A stretch of 52,901 bases of DNA from Myxococcales bacterium (GTDB taxonomy: Bacteria; Myxococcota_A; Polyangia; Polyangiales; Polyangiaceae): contig JAJZQG010000027.1 in assembly GCA_021847645.1 (NCBI GenBank), positions 1-52,901 of the forward strand, written 5' to 3'. Of the stretch, positions 1 through 7,848 are shown piece after piece (the stretch's first letter is position 1; every line of letters starts with the position of its first letter). A model generated the notes under the pieces. The model did not search any database. It had not been told where the DNA came from and was given only the letters and a program-made list of their open reading frames with translations. The position numbers and the translations under genes were made by a program.

Positions 1-188
1 TTCCGATCTGGCGAGGGCGCCGGCATGGGTTCGTCGCGCGAGGCTCTGCGCTCGCGGTGCTCGGAGGGCTGCGGCGAGTCCTGTGCGGTCCAGCGGCGAA
101 GCAGCACAATCGACAGCACGCACAGCGCAATGGCCCCGACGGCGTACAACGAGAAGGGCAAGCGGCGGGGGAGTTGGGGATCGGCCAT
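1..188 (-). CDS. N-terminal part of a small single-pass membrane protein (truncated by window edge)
   Basis: The minus strand reads an open frame from an ATG at 188 off the left edge of the window. It begins MADPQLPRRLPFSLYAVG and has a basic N-terminus, then one hydrophobic helix at about residues 12-31, then Arg (RRW), then a polar, charged and Pro-rich stretch. That is the layout of a type II or signal-anchor membrane protein whose body lies outside the window. It is divergent from the lipoprotein gene at 348 and shares the 159-base gap with it. No family can be named from 62 residues. The call rests on the open frame and the clean membrane-anchor pattern. Confidence 0.5.
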   Translation of the reverse strand, partial: MADPQLPRRLPFSLYAVGAIALCVLSIVLLRRWTAQDSPQPSEHRERRASRDEPMPAPSPDR

Positions 189-300
189 GGTGTCGGTGCG
201 TGGGGAGAGGGGATGCTATATCGGTGCCGGACGCGCCGCCATCGTCGTTGAGCCACGGGCGAGGCGCAGTCCGGCCGAGGCGCCCGGTTCCGGAGAGCTT

Positions 301-315
301 GGCACGAGCGTCGCA
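301..315 (+). promoter_or_regulatory. Sigma-54-type promoter (-24/-12)
   Basis: TGGCACGAGCGTCGCA-like element: GG at 301-302, ten bases, GC at 313-314. The -24 block is a full match to TGGCACG and the -12 block differs from TTGCA by one base. Transcription would start near 326, followed by an AGGAG ribosome site at 333-337 and the ATG at 348. Spacing and position fit a real RpoN promoter for the NlpC-like lipoprotein. Confidence 0.55.
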
Positions 316-347
316 TCGTAGGCACTGCGAACAGGAGACGCGACGCC

Positions 348-1484
348 ATGACGACCGCCCGACCTTCCCACGACGCCCGGTTCCTTGCTGTGGGCTTGGC
401 TGCCCTTACCGTGTTGTTGTCGCTGCTCATCGGATGCAGCCCCGCTGCACCTGGCGACAGCAGGGAGGTGGTGGGCGCCGAGGACAACGTCGCGTACTCC
501 GATGACGCGGTGAGCGGCGGGGTGCCTATCGGCACCGAAATGGTGGCCACCGCGGACCTGAACTTCCGCACGGGACCGTCGACCAACAACGCCGTCCTGC
601 GCGTGCTGCCCAACGGCACGCACGTGGTCACTGTTGACCAGACCACGCCGCAAAACGGGTTCTACAAGATCAAGCAGAATGGCACGACGGGCTGGGCGTA
701 CGGGGCGTACCTGGAGATCGTCGGCAGCGGCGACGGCAGCGGCACGACGGGCTCGATGCCGCTGGGCACGCAGCTGGTGACCACCACCGCGCTGAACCTG
801 CGCTCGCAGCCCAGCAAGACCTCGATGGTCATTACGGTGATGCCGACTGGAGCCGCGGTGACCGTCGTCGATCAGCAGGACGCCAACAACGGCTACTATC
901 GGGTGCAATATCAAGGGACGAAGGGCTGGGCGGCGGGAGCGTATTTGGAGCCCGGCTCTGGCTCCTCGCAGACACAGCCGAGCCAGCCGAGCCAGCCGAG
1001 CACGACCGGCAGCCGGGCCGACGCTATTGCGCGCGCCAAGGCCGGCACTGGATTTTCCTACTGGTGGGGCCATGGTCGCTGGCTGCCCGGAGGTCCGACC
1101 TCCAGCAACAAGGGCTCGTGCTCGGGCAGCTGCCCCAGCTGCAGCCACTCCGGTCAGTACGGCGCGGATTGTTCGGGCTATGTCGCCAAGATCTGGCAGG
1201 TGCCCTCGAGCAACAGCGATATCACGCAGGACGGCCACCCCTACAGCACCGACTCGTTCGCGAACACGAGCGCATACTGGTCGAGCATCTCCCGGGGGTC
1301 GCTGGCCGCCGCCGACGCTTTGGTGTACCACTCGGGCAGTTCGGGCCACATCGTGCTGTACGGGGCGGGCGACGGGTGGGGCTCGATGTCGGTCTACGAG
1401 TGCAAGGGTTGCGCGGCAGGCTGCGTGTACGACGTGCGCACCCTGGGGACAGCGTACAAGGCAATTCGGCGCGCGGGGTATTGA
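348..1484 (+). CDS. SH3-domain NlpC/P60-like lipoprotein (putative cell-wall peptidase)
   Basis: A 378-residue exported protein. The lipoprotein signal ends in LLIGC with the lipid-bearing Cys at 30. Two bacterial SH3 repeats follow at about 66-126 and 142-204, each with the NLRxxPS-type start and a GWAxGAYLE end. A Ser/Gln/Pro linker leads to a C-terminal NlpC/P60-like domain (about 220-378) with ADCSG (Cys275) and GHIVLY (His334) as the likely catalytic pair. The expected role is peptidoglycan binding by SH3b and cleavage of stem peptides at the outer face of the cell. Just before the catalytic Cys lies a Cys-rich segment (CSGSCPSC), and another CKGCAAGC stands near the end; both are unusual for NlpC/P60. 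AGGAG lies ten bases before the ATG, and a sigma-54-like promoter lies 33 bases upstream. Peptidase activity is inferred. Confidence 0.85.
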   Translation: MTTARPSHDARFLAVGLAALTVLLSLLIGCSPAAPGDSREVVGAEDNVAYSDDAVSGGVPIGTEMVATADLNFRTGPSTNNAVLRVLPNGTHVVTVDQTTPQNGFYKIKQNGTTGWAYGAYLEIVGSGDGSGTTGSMPLGTQLVTTTALNLRSQPSKTSMVITVMPTGAAVTVVDQQDANNGYYRVQYQGTKGWAAGAYLEPGSGSSQTQPSQPSQPSTTGSRADAIARAKAGTGFSYWWGHGRWLPGGPTSSNKGSCSGSCPSCSHSGQYGADCSGYVAKIWQVPSSNSDITQDGHPYSTDSFANTSAYWSSISRGSLAAADALVYHSGSSGHIVLYGAGDGWGSMSVYECKGCAAGCVYDVRTLGTAYKAIRRAGY

Positions 1485-1627
1485 TTCGGGATCTCCTGGT
1501 TCCCACCTGGGATCGCGCCGATCCCCATGCGTCCCCGAAACACCCCCTGATCGGGAACCGTCGCATCGACGCTGCCAGCTCTTCCCACCCGTGTCCGGCT
1601 CGTCGGGACGGCGAAGCGGCGCTCGAG

Positions 1628-1648
1628 TTGCGCAAGCGCCTTGCGCAA
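1628..1648. terminator. Hairpin between convergent genes (possible terminator)
   Basis: TTGCGCAA at 1628-1635 is repeated at 1641-1648 with a five-base spacer. Because the unit is self-complementary, the two copies can form an eight-base-pair stem, or each copy can act as its own palindrome. It lies in the 275-base gap between two genes that end toward each other. There is no clear T-tract, so termination is a guess. Confidence 0.3.
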
Positions 1649-1759
1649 TCCGCGTATCGAGTTGTGCGGCGGCTTGCGCGATCTGACCGCCGGCTGCGGG
1701 GAACCGCCTGCCCGAGCCCCGGAGCCTGCCGCCTTCCGCGCCGACGAGTCCGCGGCTGC

Positions 1760-3715
1760 CTAGCGCGGCAGCGCCTTCTCCCAGACCCGCGCCTCCCGGA
1801 ACACCCGGACCAACTCACCGTCGATGTGGTTGTCCGCCACCTCGGCGTCGAGGATCTTCAGCGCCCGGTCGATGGGAACCGCCTTCTTGTACGGCCGGTC
1901 GCTAGCGGTGAGAGCGTCGAAGATGTCCGCTACGCTCATGATCTTGGCCTGCAGGGGAATCTCCTCGGCGCGAAGGCGCTGCGGGTAGCCGGTGCCGTTG
2001 AGCCGTTCGTGGTGAGCCCCCGCGATGAGCGGGATACGGCGGAACGAGGTCCCCCAGGGAATGCGTTGCAGAAAACGGAACGTATGAGTGACATGGCTCC
2101 TGATCTCCTCGATCTCGGAGCTGTTGAGCGAGCCCCTGGGGATCTTGAGATTGGCGGCTTCTTCCGGCAGGAGCAACGGATGAAGCTTCCCGTCTTCGAG
2201 GTAGTAGGTGCGCGTGAGCTCCTCGAGGCGGGCGAAGTCGCCCTCTGCCAGGACGGTGGGCTCATCGGCGGCCATGATGACATTCCAGGCCTCATCGAGC
2301 TGTGCCCGGCGCGTCTCGATGGCCAGGTCGAGGCTGTCGATCATTTCCCGGCTCGCGCCACGCTCCAGGGCTTCGGCCTTGCGCTTGAGTGTCTCGACCT
2401 CGAAGCAGCGAAGGGCGTAGCTGAAGCGGCTCCGGATCCGCTCCAGGTCGGCGTCGTGGAGCTTCTTGGCCTTGACGAGCACCTGCTCGCGCACGCCGAT
2501 CTTGCCGAAGTCGTGGAGCAGCGAGGCGTACTCGAGCTCGCGGATGTCCTGGGCGGCGAAGCGGACATTGCGATAGGGGCCGGTGTCCGTGGATTCGAGC
2601 GCGCCGGCAAGCCCAACGCACAAGTTCGCCACCCGGCGCGAATGACCGCTGGTCGTCGGGTCCCGCGATTCGATGGCCTCCACCGAAGCGTGCACGAAGC
2701 CCTCGAAGATCCGGCGGATCTCCTCGTAGAGCATCGTGTTCTCCAGGGAGATCCCCGCTTGCGCCGCGAGCGCCAGCAGCAGCTCCTGGCTCCGGTCGTC
2801 GAAGGCGATGACCTGCTCCTCGAAGTCGTCGGGCGTCGTGAGCTTGCGCTGGGGCTCCCGCTTCTTGTTGATGAGCTGCAGCACCCCGATGACCTCGCCG
2901 GCGCGGTCCACCAGCGGCGCGCACAGCATCGAGCGCGTGCGGTAGTTGATCTTCTGGTCGAACGACCGGTCGACCGCATAGGGCGCCCCGGGGGGCAGAT
3001 CGTAGACGTCGGCGATGTTGATCGGCGCACGGCCCAGGGCCGTGGCCCCTGCGATCGACTGCTGGCTGATCGGGATGGTGAACTCGCGCCAATCGAATAG
3101 CACCGAGTCGTTCTGCGTGAGCTTGAAGCGCAGATGTCGTCGTCTCAGATCCGGATCCTCGCCCTCTACCACGTAGGCCGAGCCCGCGTCGGCTCCCGTG
3201 ATGAATCGGGCCTTCTCCAGGATGAGGCCGAGCAGCTTGTCGATCTCGCGTTCCGTGCTCATCATGCGCGCGATCTCGACCAACTCGCCCAGCTCGTATC
3301 GATAGCGATTCAGCCACTTGCCCCGGCTCTCCGCACGCCCGTGCGCCTCCATGGTGTGGAACGCATTGCGCACTGCCACGTACAGCGCGTGCTGCGACGG
3401 CTGCGCGTCCATCAACGACGCCAACCCGTGGCTGATGAGGCGATCCAGATCCGGATCCTGCAAGGGGCCGATCAGCAGCAGCATGCCCTCGCCGGACTCG
3501 TGTCGGGCCAGGTACTTCGACAGGATGTCCCTGGCCCGATCCCAGACCGCTCCGGGCGCCAGGACCGCGGTCTGCCGTGCCTTGCGCACCAGCACGATCA
3601 GCGGATGCGGACGAAGCACCACGAAGCCGGCCAGACGCGGGTCCGAGGACAACGAGGCGGCTACCGTGTCGAGCCCCTCGACCAGAGTGCGAGTGACTGG
3701 GCTCAACTCATTCAT
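1760..3715 (-). CDS. GAF-HD-GYP protein, putative cyclic di-GMP phosphodiesterase
   Basis: A 651-residue cytoplasmic protein with no membrane segment. The N-terminal 150 residues are of unknown type, a GAF domain spans about 155-330, and an HD-GYP domain spans about 345-640. HD-GYP marks are present: the GHSRRVA His, HDFGKIG (His401-Asp402), a later SHVTHTF His, HHERLNGTGYP (from 568), and the VADIFDALTASDRPYK Asp. Proteins of this family hydrolyse c-di-GMP at a two- or three-metal site. HD and HHE are normally about 55-65 residues apart; here they are 166 apart, so about 100 residues are inserted in the catalytic core. AGGAG sits seven bases before the ATG, which fixes the start. The GAF domain suggests control by a small ligand. 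Hydrolytic activity is inferred from retained metal ligands. Confidence 0.88.
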   Translation of the reverse strand: MNELSPVTRTLVEGLDTVAASLSSDPRLAGFVVLRPHPLIVLVRKARQTAVLAPGAVWDRARDILSKYLARHESGEGMLLLIGPLQDPDLDRLISHGLASLMDAQPSQHALYVAVRNAFHTMEAHGRAESRGKWLNRYRYELGELVEIARMMSTEREIDKLLGLILEKARFITGADAGSAYVVEGEDPDLRRRHLRFKLTQNDSVLFDWREFTIPISQQSIAGATALGRAPINIADVYDLPPGAPYAVDRSFDQKINYRTRSMLCAPLVDRAGEVIGVLQLINKKREPQRKLTTPDDFEEQVIAFDDRSQELLLALAAQAGISLENTMLYEEIRRIFEGFVHASVEAIESRDPTTSGHSRRVANLCVGLAGALESTDTGPYRNVRFAAQDIRELEYASLLHDFGKIGVREQVLVKAKKLHDADLERIRSRFSYALRCFEVETLKRKAEALERGASREMIDSLDLAIETRRAQLDEAWNVIMAADEPTVLAEGDFARLEELTRTYYLEDGKLHPLLLPEEAANLKIPRGSLNSSEIEEIRSHVTHTFRFLQRIPWGTSFRRIPLIAGAHHERLNGTGYPQRLRAEEIPLQAKIMSVADIFDALTASDRPYKKAVPIDRALKILDAEVADNHIDGELVRVFREARVWEKALPR

Positions 3716-3980
3716 GCGCTGGCTCCTGCGGATCGATGAGCGCGAAAGCTGCCCGGGGGCGGGGTGACAAGAGCCGCGTGACGGGTGCTTGGCCGCAGTT
3801 CGAAACGAGCGTGGGAGTCAACTCGAGCGGCCGGGTGCGATTCGGGGCTGCCGTGGCGAGGAGCCCAGGCCCGGGCCCGGCGCGCATCGTGCGGATCCAT
3901 GGCGTCTCGGGGGCACATCGATCGGCAGATGAGCCCCGCATGTGCCTGCGGGCCCGCCCTGCGGCGAGGCGGTCCGGACG

Positions 3981-3995
3981 GCAGGAAAGGTGCCA
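3981..3995 (-). promoter_or_regulatory. Weak sigma-54-like promoter facing the HD-GYP gene
   Basis: On the minus strand, TGGCACC then CTGCC, with GG and GC separated by ten bases. It has two or three mismatches to TGGCACG-N4-TTGCW. If used, the leader to the HD-GYP start would be about 255 bases, which is long, so this may be chance in GC-rich DNA. Confidence 0.3.
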
Positions 3996-4053
3996 TGGCC
4001 GGAGCTTAGCTTCCGTTTCGGCAACAAGCGAGAGGCCGCGAACGCTACCCGAC

Positions 4054-4082
4054 ACTCGTGGAGAGTAGTTCGACGCACGAGT
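4054..4082. repeat. Inverted repeat upstream of porin gene (candidate operator)
   Basis: ACTCGTG at 4054-4060 and CACGAGT at 4076-4082 form a perfect seven-base dyad with a 15-base centre, about 100 bases before the porin start. The position fits a regulator site. No known consensus is recognised. Confidence 0.25.
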
Positions 4083-4182
4083 CAGAAGATGTCCGACGTC
4101 GCCATGCTTGACGGTAAGGCGCCTAGTCGGCCACGCTGCGCCCGACTTCAGGCGTCAGGCTCCAGCCAGGAAGGACCCTCCC

Positions 4183-6006
4183 ATGCGTCTTGCCCCGATT
4201 GCGTTCGCAGTCTTCACAACCACCTCGTTCGTGTCTGCGCTCGCGATGGCCGATGATCCGCCCAAACCGGACGCTGCCCCGCCCCCTGCCACGGCTGCGC
4301 CCGCATCGCCGTCTGCGGCAACCCCACCGCCTGCTTCGGCCACACCACCGGCTCCGACGACGGCACCGGCGACGCCGCCCACGGCAACCGCACCGGCGGT
4401 CCCGCCTGCGGTGCCCGCGCCCAGTGCGCCTGCGGTGCCGCCGCCCCATCGCCACCGATTCCACCTGACGATGGTGCCGCCTGCGCCGCCTCCACCTGCG
4501 CCGGCCCAGGCTGCACCTGCGGCACCCGCACCACCGCCACCCGAGGCTGCGGCCGCGGAGCCCTACGCGCGTGAGTTTGGCGACCCCGACGCAGGCGTCG
4601 ACGGCAATCCGGTGGCCGGCTACCACGGTGACAGGTTCTACCTGCGCGATCGTTATGACTACTTCCGCGTCTACGTCGGAGGCAGGTTGCACCTCGACGA
4701 GTACAACTACTTCGGCAACGGCGTCTCCAGCACGGCGCTCAAGTCGACATTCCTGTTGAGGAGGGCTCGCGTCGAGCTCGGTGGCGAGGTGTGGGGACAC
4801 TGGCAGTGGCTGGTGCAAGCCGAGTTCGCGCCGACCGCATTCGACAACGCCGATGGCAAGAACGAGCAATACGCGGCGCCGGTGGGCAAGGATCCCACGG
4901 CCGACACGGCCCGCTACGCATCGGTGCAGACCGTCCGATATCGCGCCCAGCCCGTGCAGGTCTATGCCAACTACGAAGCCTCGCCGCTGCTCAACATCCA
5001 GGTGGGGCAGTTCAACGTGCCGTTCACCATGGAGAACCGCACGTCGACCAACACCATCACCTTCCTCGATCGATCGCTGCCCGTGCGCGACTGGGCCATG
5101 CCCGAGATTCGCGACCTGGGCGTCTCGCTGTGGGGCAACCTCGACAAGCGCGTGCTCTCGTATGCGATCGGCTTCTTCAACGGCGACGGCAGCAACCGTC
5201 CGAATGCGGACAATCGGTTCATGGGCGCCGGGCGCGTGTACACGCGGCCCCTCGCCAAGTCCAAGGGCCCGCTGGACAAGCTGCAGATCGGCGGCAGCTT
5301 GCTGTACGCCATGCACGACAAGAGCCGCGTGGCCTACGACGTCGACTCGATGAGCACGCAGTCGGGCTACACGTTCTGGTCGCCGACCTACACCGACAGC
5401 CTGGGGCGACGCGAGCACATCATCCCGTCGGGGGCCTCGATGGGCTTCGCCGGAGAGCTTCGCGTGCCGTTCCGGCAGCTCGATCTGCGCAGCGAGTTCG
5501 TCTACATGAAGAACAACACGCGCGAGGGCGTCGACGGCTACCAGCTCGACTACACGGAGCGGTTCGGCACGATGAAGGGCTACGGCTACTACGTGCAGCT
5601 GTCGTACTGGCTGCTCGGCTCGCCGAAGGTCATCGGAGATCCGGGCGATCAAGGGCCGCCCAAGGTCGACCTGAACAAGCCCGACGCCGGCATTCCGCTG
5701 CAAGGGCTCGAGCTGGCGGTCAAGTGGGAGCAGCTCAAGGTCAGCTACGAGAGCGCCGCACGCGACGGGAGCGTCGACAAGAAGAACGTCGACGGCGACA
5801 TCCGCGTGAACACGGTGTCGGCCGGGGTCAACTACTGGGCTTCGAAACACCTTCGCCTGTCGGTGGACTACGGCCTGGCGATGTTTCCCGACTCGGCCAT
5901 CAAGACCACGTCCACGCAGCGAGCCCAGGCGCCGGGCAACACCGTTGGCAAGGACGACGCCCACTCCTTGCACGAGCTGTCGGCGCGCGTCGGAATCTCG
6001 TTTTGA
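4183..6006 (+). CDS. Phosphate-selective porin O/P-type outer-membrane porin
   Basis: A 607-residue exported protein. The start at 4183 is chosen because AGGAAGGA lies seven bases upstream and the frame opens with a signal peptide (MRLAPIAFAVFTTT, cut near ALAMA). An upstream in-frame ATG at 4108 would bury it. Residues 25-125 are an Ala/Pro-rich, low-complexity linker. From about 145 comes a porin O/P barrel: GGRLHLDEYNYFG, FLLRRARVELGG, GQFNVPFTMENRTS, and a long series of alternating strands ending in a terminal Phe (VGISF), the usual outer-membrane barrel signal. OprP-type porins pass phosphate or other anions, but selectivity cannot be read here. It is monocistronic, and its stop codon directly abuts the stop of the next, opposite gene. 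Confidence 0.88.
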   Translation: MRLAPIAFAVFTTTSFVSALAMADDPPKPDAAPPPATAAPASPSAATPPPASATPPAPTTAPATPPTATAPAVPPAVPAPSAPAVPPPHRHRFHLTMVPPAPPPPAPAQAAPAAPAPPPPEAAAAEPYAREFGDPDAGVDGNPVAGYHGDRFYLRDRYDYFRVYVGGRLHLDEYNYFGNGVSSTALKSTFLLRRARVELGGEVWGHWQWLVQAEFAPTAFDNADGKNEQYAAPVGKDPTADTARYASVQTVRYRAQPVQVYANYEASPLLNIQVGQFNVPFTMENRTSTNTITFLDRSLPVRDWAMPEIRDLGVSLWGNLDKRVLSYAIGFFNGDGSNRPNADNRFMGAGRVYTRPLAKSKGPLDKLQIGGSLLYAMHDKSRVAYDVDSMSTQSGYTFWSPTYTDSLGRREHIIPSGASMGFAGELRVPFRQLDLRSEFVYMKNNTREGVDGYQLDYTERFGTMKGYGYYVQLSYWLLGSPKVIGDPGDQGPPKVDLNKPDAGIPLQGLELAVKWEQLKVSYESAARDGSVDKKNVDGDIRVNTVSAGVNYWASKHLRLSVDYGLAMFPDSAIKTTSTQRAQAPGNTVGKDDAHSLHELSARVGISF

Positions 6007-6912
6007 TCAACCCCCGCTCGACGCGAGCCATCGCGCAAACCACCCGCCCGTGAGCACGTCGAGCGTTGCTTCGGCCTCGCTTGCGCCAAGCCACGCCTCC
6101 AGCCGCTCGTCGTCCCTCAGCGAAGCGTCCTCGGCCGCGAGGCGTGCGCGCTGCCACGCGAACAGCGCTTGGAGAACCTTGCCGGCGAGCTGAGCGCGCT
6201 GCTGGATGCGCTGCACACGCAGCTTCTCGACGGCCACTTCGTCGTCGGCGAACAGGAGGCGGTCGAGCCGCCAGGTGAGCTTGCCCTCGAGCAACTGGCT
6301 GGCGGAAGTGGAGTCCTGAAGCCGATAGGGATCGGTATTGGTGGGTGTGAGCTTCTGTCCCCGATCCCAGCTTCGCGTCACCCCCAATCTGGCCTCGGGC
6401 AGAAGGCCCGACGATCGCGCCCGGCCGCTCATGCTCTCCAGGTCGGCCATGGATCCTAGCCCGTTGGCGCGCCACGCCGCGGCCACGCACGCTCTCGCGA
6501 GCACGGGCGAGATCTGAAGCGACGACGCGCGCCTGGACGGCGCGGACTTCTTGGACGGCTCGGGCGACGGCTTGCCCGAGTCCGGCGCGGGCCCTTCGGC
6601 CAGCGCACTCGTCATCCGGACCGGCGGCTTGGGCGTCCACAGGCGGTCGAGCGGCAACGCCACCGCGACCCACGCGCCGAATCCCCGCGCGCCGTCGTCG
6701 GACGTGCTGATGAACGCGCCTGTCTCGAGCAGCAGGCGCCCGCGCTCACCCGCACCCATGGAATCGGGCGACGAAGCCTCCCTGCGCACGATCGGAGAAG
6801 CGTCGTCGAATTCGCCGAGGACGCTGTCAGGATCTGCGGGCGCAGAGTTCCACGAAAGGCCAGCCAGCAACGGTGTAGAGAGCAGTGCCATCGAGCGTCG
6901 GAGCGGGTCCAT
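6007..6912 (-). CDS. Secreted or membrane-anchored protein of unknown function
   Basis: A 301-residue protein that I do not recognise. The ATG at 6912 is chosen because it gives a signal-like start (MDPLRRSMALLSTPLLAGL); an in-frame start farther up would run through the neighbouring gene. The middle has a Pro/Ser/Lys-rich linker. The C-terminal third is a long run of charged and Leu/Ala helices (about 215-290), including a segment like ones in TolC-type outer-membrane efflux proteins, preceded by strand-like patches such as LEGKLTWRLDRLLF. A degenerate TolC-like periplasmic barrel protein is possible but unproven. It is the last gene of a minus-strand run after the DUF4912-like protein, and its stop touches the stop of the porin gene. 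Confidence 0.6.
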   Translation of the reverse strand: MDPLRRSMALLSTPLLAGLSWNSAPADPDSVLGEFDDASPIVRREASSPDSMGAGERGRLLLETGAFISTSDDGARGFGAWVAVALPLDRLWTPKPPVRMTSALAEGPAPDSGKPSPEPSKKSAPSRRASSLQISPVLARACVAAAWRANGLGSMADLESMSGRARSSGLLPEARLGVTRSWDRGQKLTPTNTDPYRLQDSTSASQLLEGKLTWRLDRLLFADDEVAVEKLRVQRIQQRAQLAGKVLQALFAWQRARLAAEDASLRDDERLEAWLGASEAEATLDVLTGGWFARWLASSGG

Positions 6913-6986
6913 GCTCGTTCTTCGGCCCTGCGCAGCAGCCGTTGTGTGGAATCGACATGGCGAGCCCTGGTATCGCTCGCCCGGCT

Positions 6987-7820
6987 TCAGGCCGCGGACG
7001 CGATCACCTGGAACCGGTCCGGCGTTCGAACCCCGACCGCGGCGCACACCGTGTCGGGCGCCCCGTCCCAGGGCATGTCCCACGCACCGCGGAACGAGTC
7101 GATTTCGGTATCGATGGTTGTCACCAGAGGCTCGGGCACGGCAGGCGATATCTGCACGACACGCAGCACCAGGCGGCCATGCTCCGAGGCGGACCTGTAG
7201 TGCGCGAACGACGACGGCTTCACGCGCCACGAGATGCGTATGCGACCAGCGCCCGCTTCGAGGCGAAGCTCGTCGCGTTCGGGCGGTCCAGCGGGGGGGG
7301 CTGCGTGGGACACCTCATCATCGACAGGCGCGAGGGGCGCTGGCGGTGTCGGTGGGATTGATGCGGGCGGGGCGGCCGCAGGCTCGACGGCGCCGGTCGC
7401 GAGCTCGCGACGGAGGCGCAAGGCCTCGGGGTGAGCCGGATCGCGGGCGAGCACGCGCTCGAGCGTGGCGAGGGCCTGATCGCGGTGGCCTTGCGCGGCG
7501 TAGACACGGGCCAGGGCCGTGGTGGCAAGGGGCTCGGGCTGATGCGGTTCGGGGGCAAGGGCAGGTGCGGGCCGAAGGCGTTGGGCCGCGTCGGGCAGGT
7601 GCAGGCCGAGGTCCATCACGCGCGCCACCAGCTCGCGGGCCTTGCCCAACAAGCTGCGCGCCATGCGCCGCTCGTTGTCCTCGGGTGAGCCCGCGCGAAC
7701 AAGCTCGTCGACGAGCTCCCGACGCGTCATGAACTCAGGGCGAGCGATCCCGAGGCGTCGCGCGTGCGACAACAGGTCATCGCGGTCCAGTGCTTCGAGC
7801 TCGATGCGACCCCAGCTCAT
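6987..7820 (-). CDS. Rho_N / TPR / DUF4912-like protein
   Basis: A 277-residue protein with no signal peptide. The start at 7820 (MSWGRIELEALD) is preferred because it opens straight into a domain; farther upstream the frame overlaps ribF and is low quality. Residues 1-40 look like the Rho N-terminal helix bundle (LLSHARRLGI, MTRRELVDELV). Residues 85-135 carry a TPR-like pair (ALARVYAAQGHRDQALATLE). After a Pro/Ala linker, about 185-277 resemble DUF4912 (SWRVKPSSFAHYR, then strands to the end). Rho_N plus DUF4912 is a pairing known from other bacteria; its function is not established. It follows ribF by 28 bases and so is likely cotranscribed with it. Confidence 0.7.
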   Translation of the reverse strand: MSWGRIELEALDRDDLLSHARRLGIARPEFMTRRELVDELVRAGSPEDNERRMARSLLGKARELVARVMDLGLHLPDAAQRLRPAPALAPEPHQPEPLATTALARVYAAQGHRDQALATLERVLARDPAHPEALRLRRELATGAVEPAAAPPASIPPTPPAPLAPVDDEVSHAAPPAGPPERDELRLEAGAGRIRISWRVKPSSFAHYRSASEHGRLVLRVVQISPAVPEPLVTTIDTEIDSFRGAWDMPWDGAPDTVCAAVGVRTPDRFQVIASAA

Positions 7821-7848
7821 CAGACTCCAACGTAGTCGAAGTCGGCCC

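Larger units (their letters stand above)
3716..4182. other. 467-base intergenic region between divergent HD-GYP and porin genes
   Basis: No credible gene on either strand. It holds the AGGAG site for the HD-GYP gene, a weak sigma-54-like element facing that gene (3981-3995), a small stem CCCGCA/TGCGGG (3935-3940/3947-3952), and a seven-base inverted repeat ACTCGTG/CACGAGT (4054-4060/4076-4082) upstream of the porin. The porin ribosome site AGGAAGGA is at 4168-4175. Confidence 0.6.

Noticed and set aside
1064..3100. Long plus-strand open frame over the NlpC and HD-GYP genes
   Set aside because: It runs through a real gene on the same strand and another on the opposite strand, with shadow-type composition.
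3716..3980. Possible c-di-GMP (GEMM) riboswitch upstream of the HD-GYP gene
   Set aside because: I looked for the conserved GEMM core on the minus strand and did not find it; only small stems are present.
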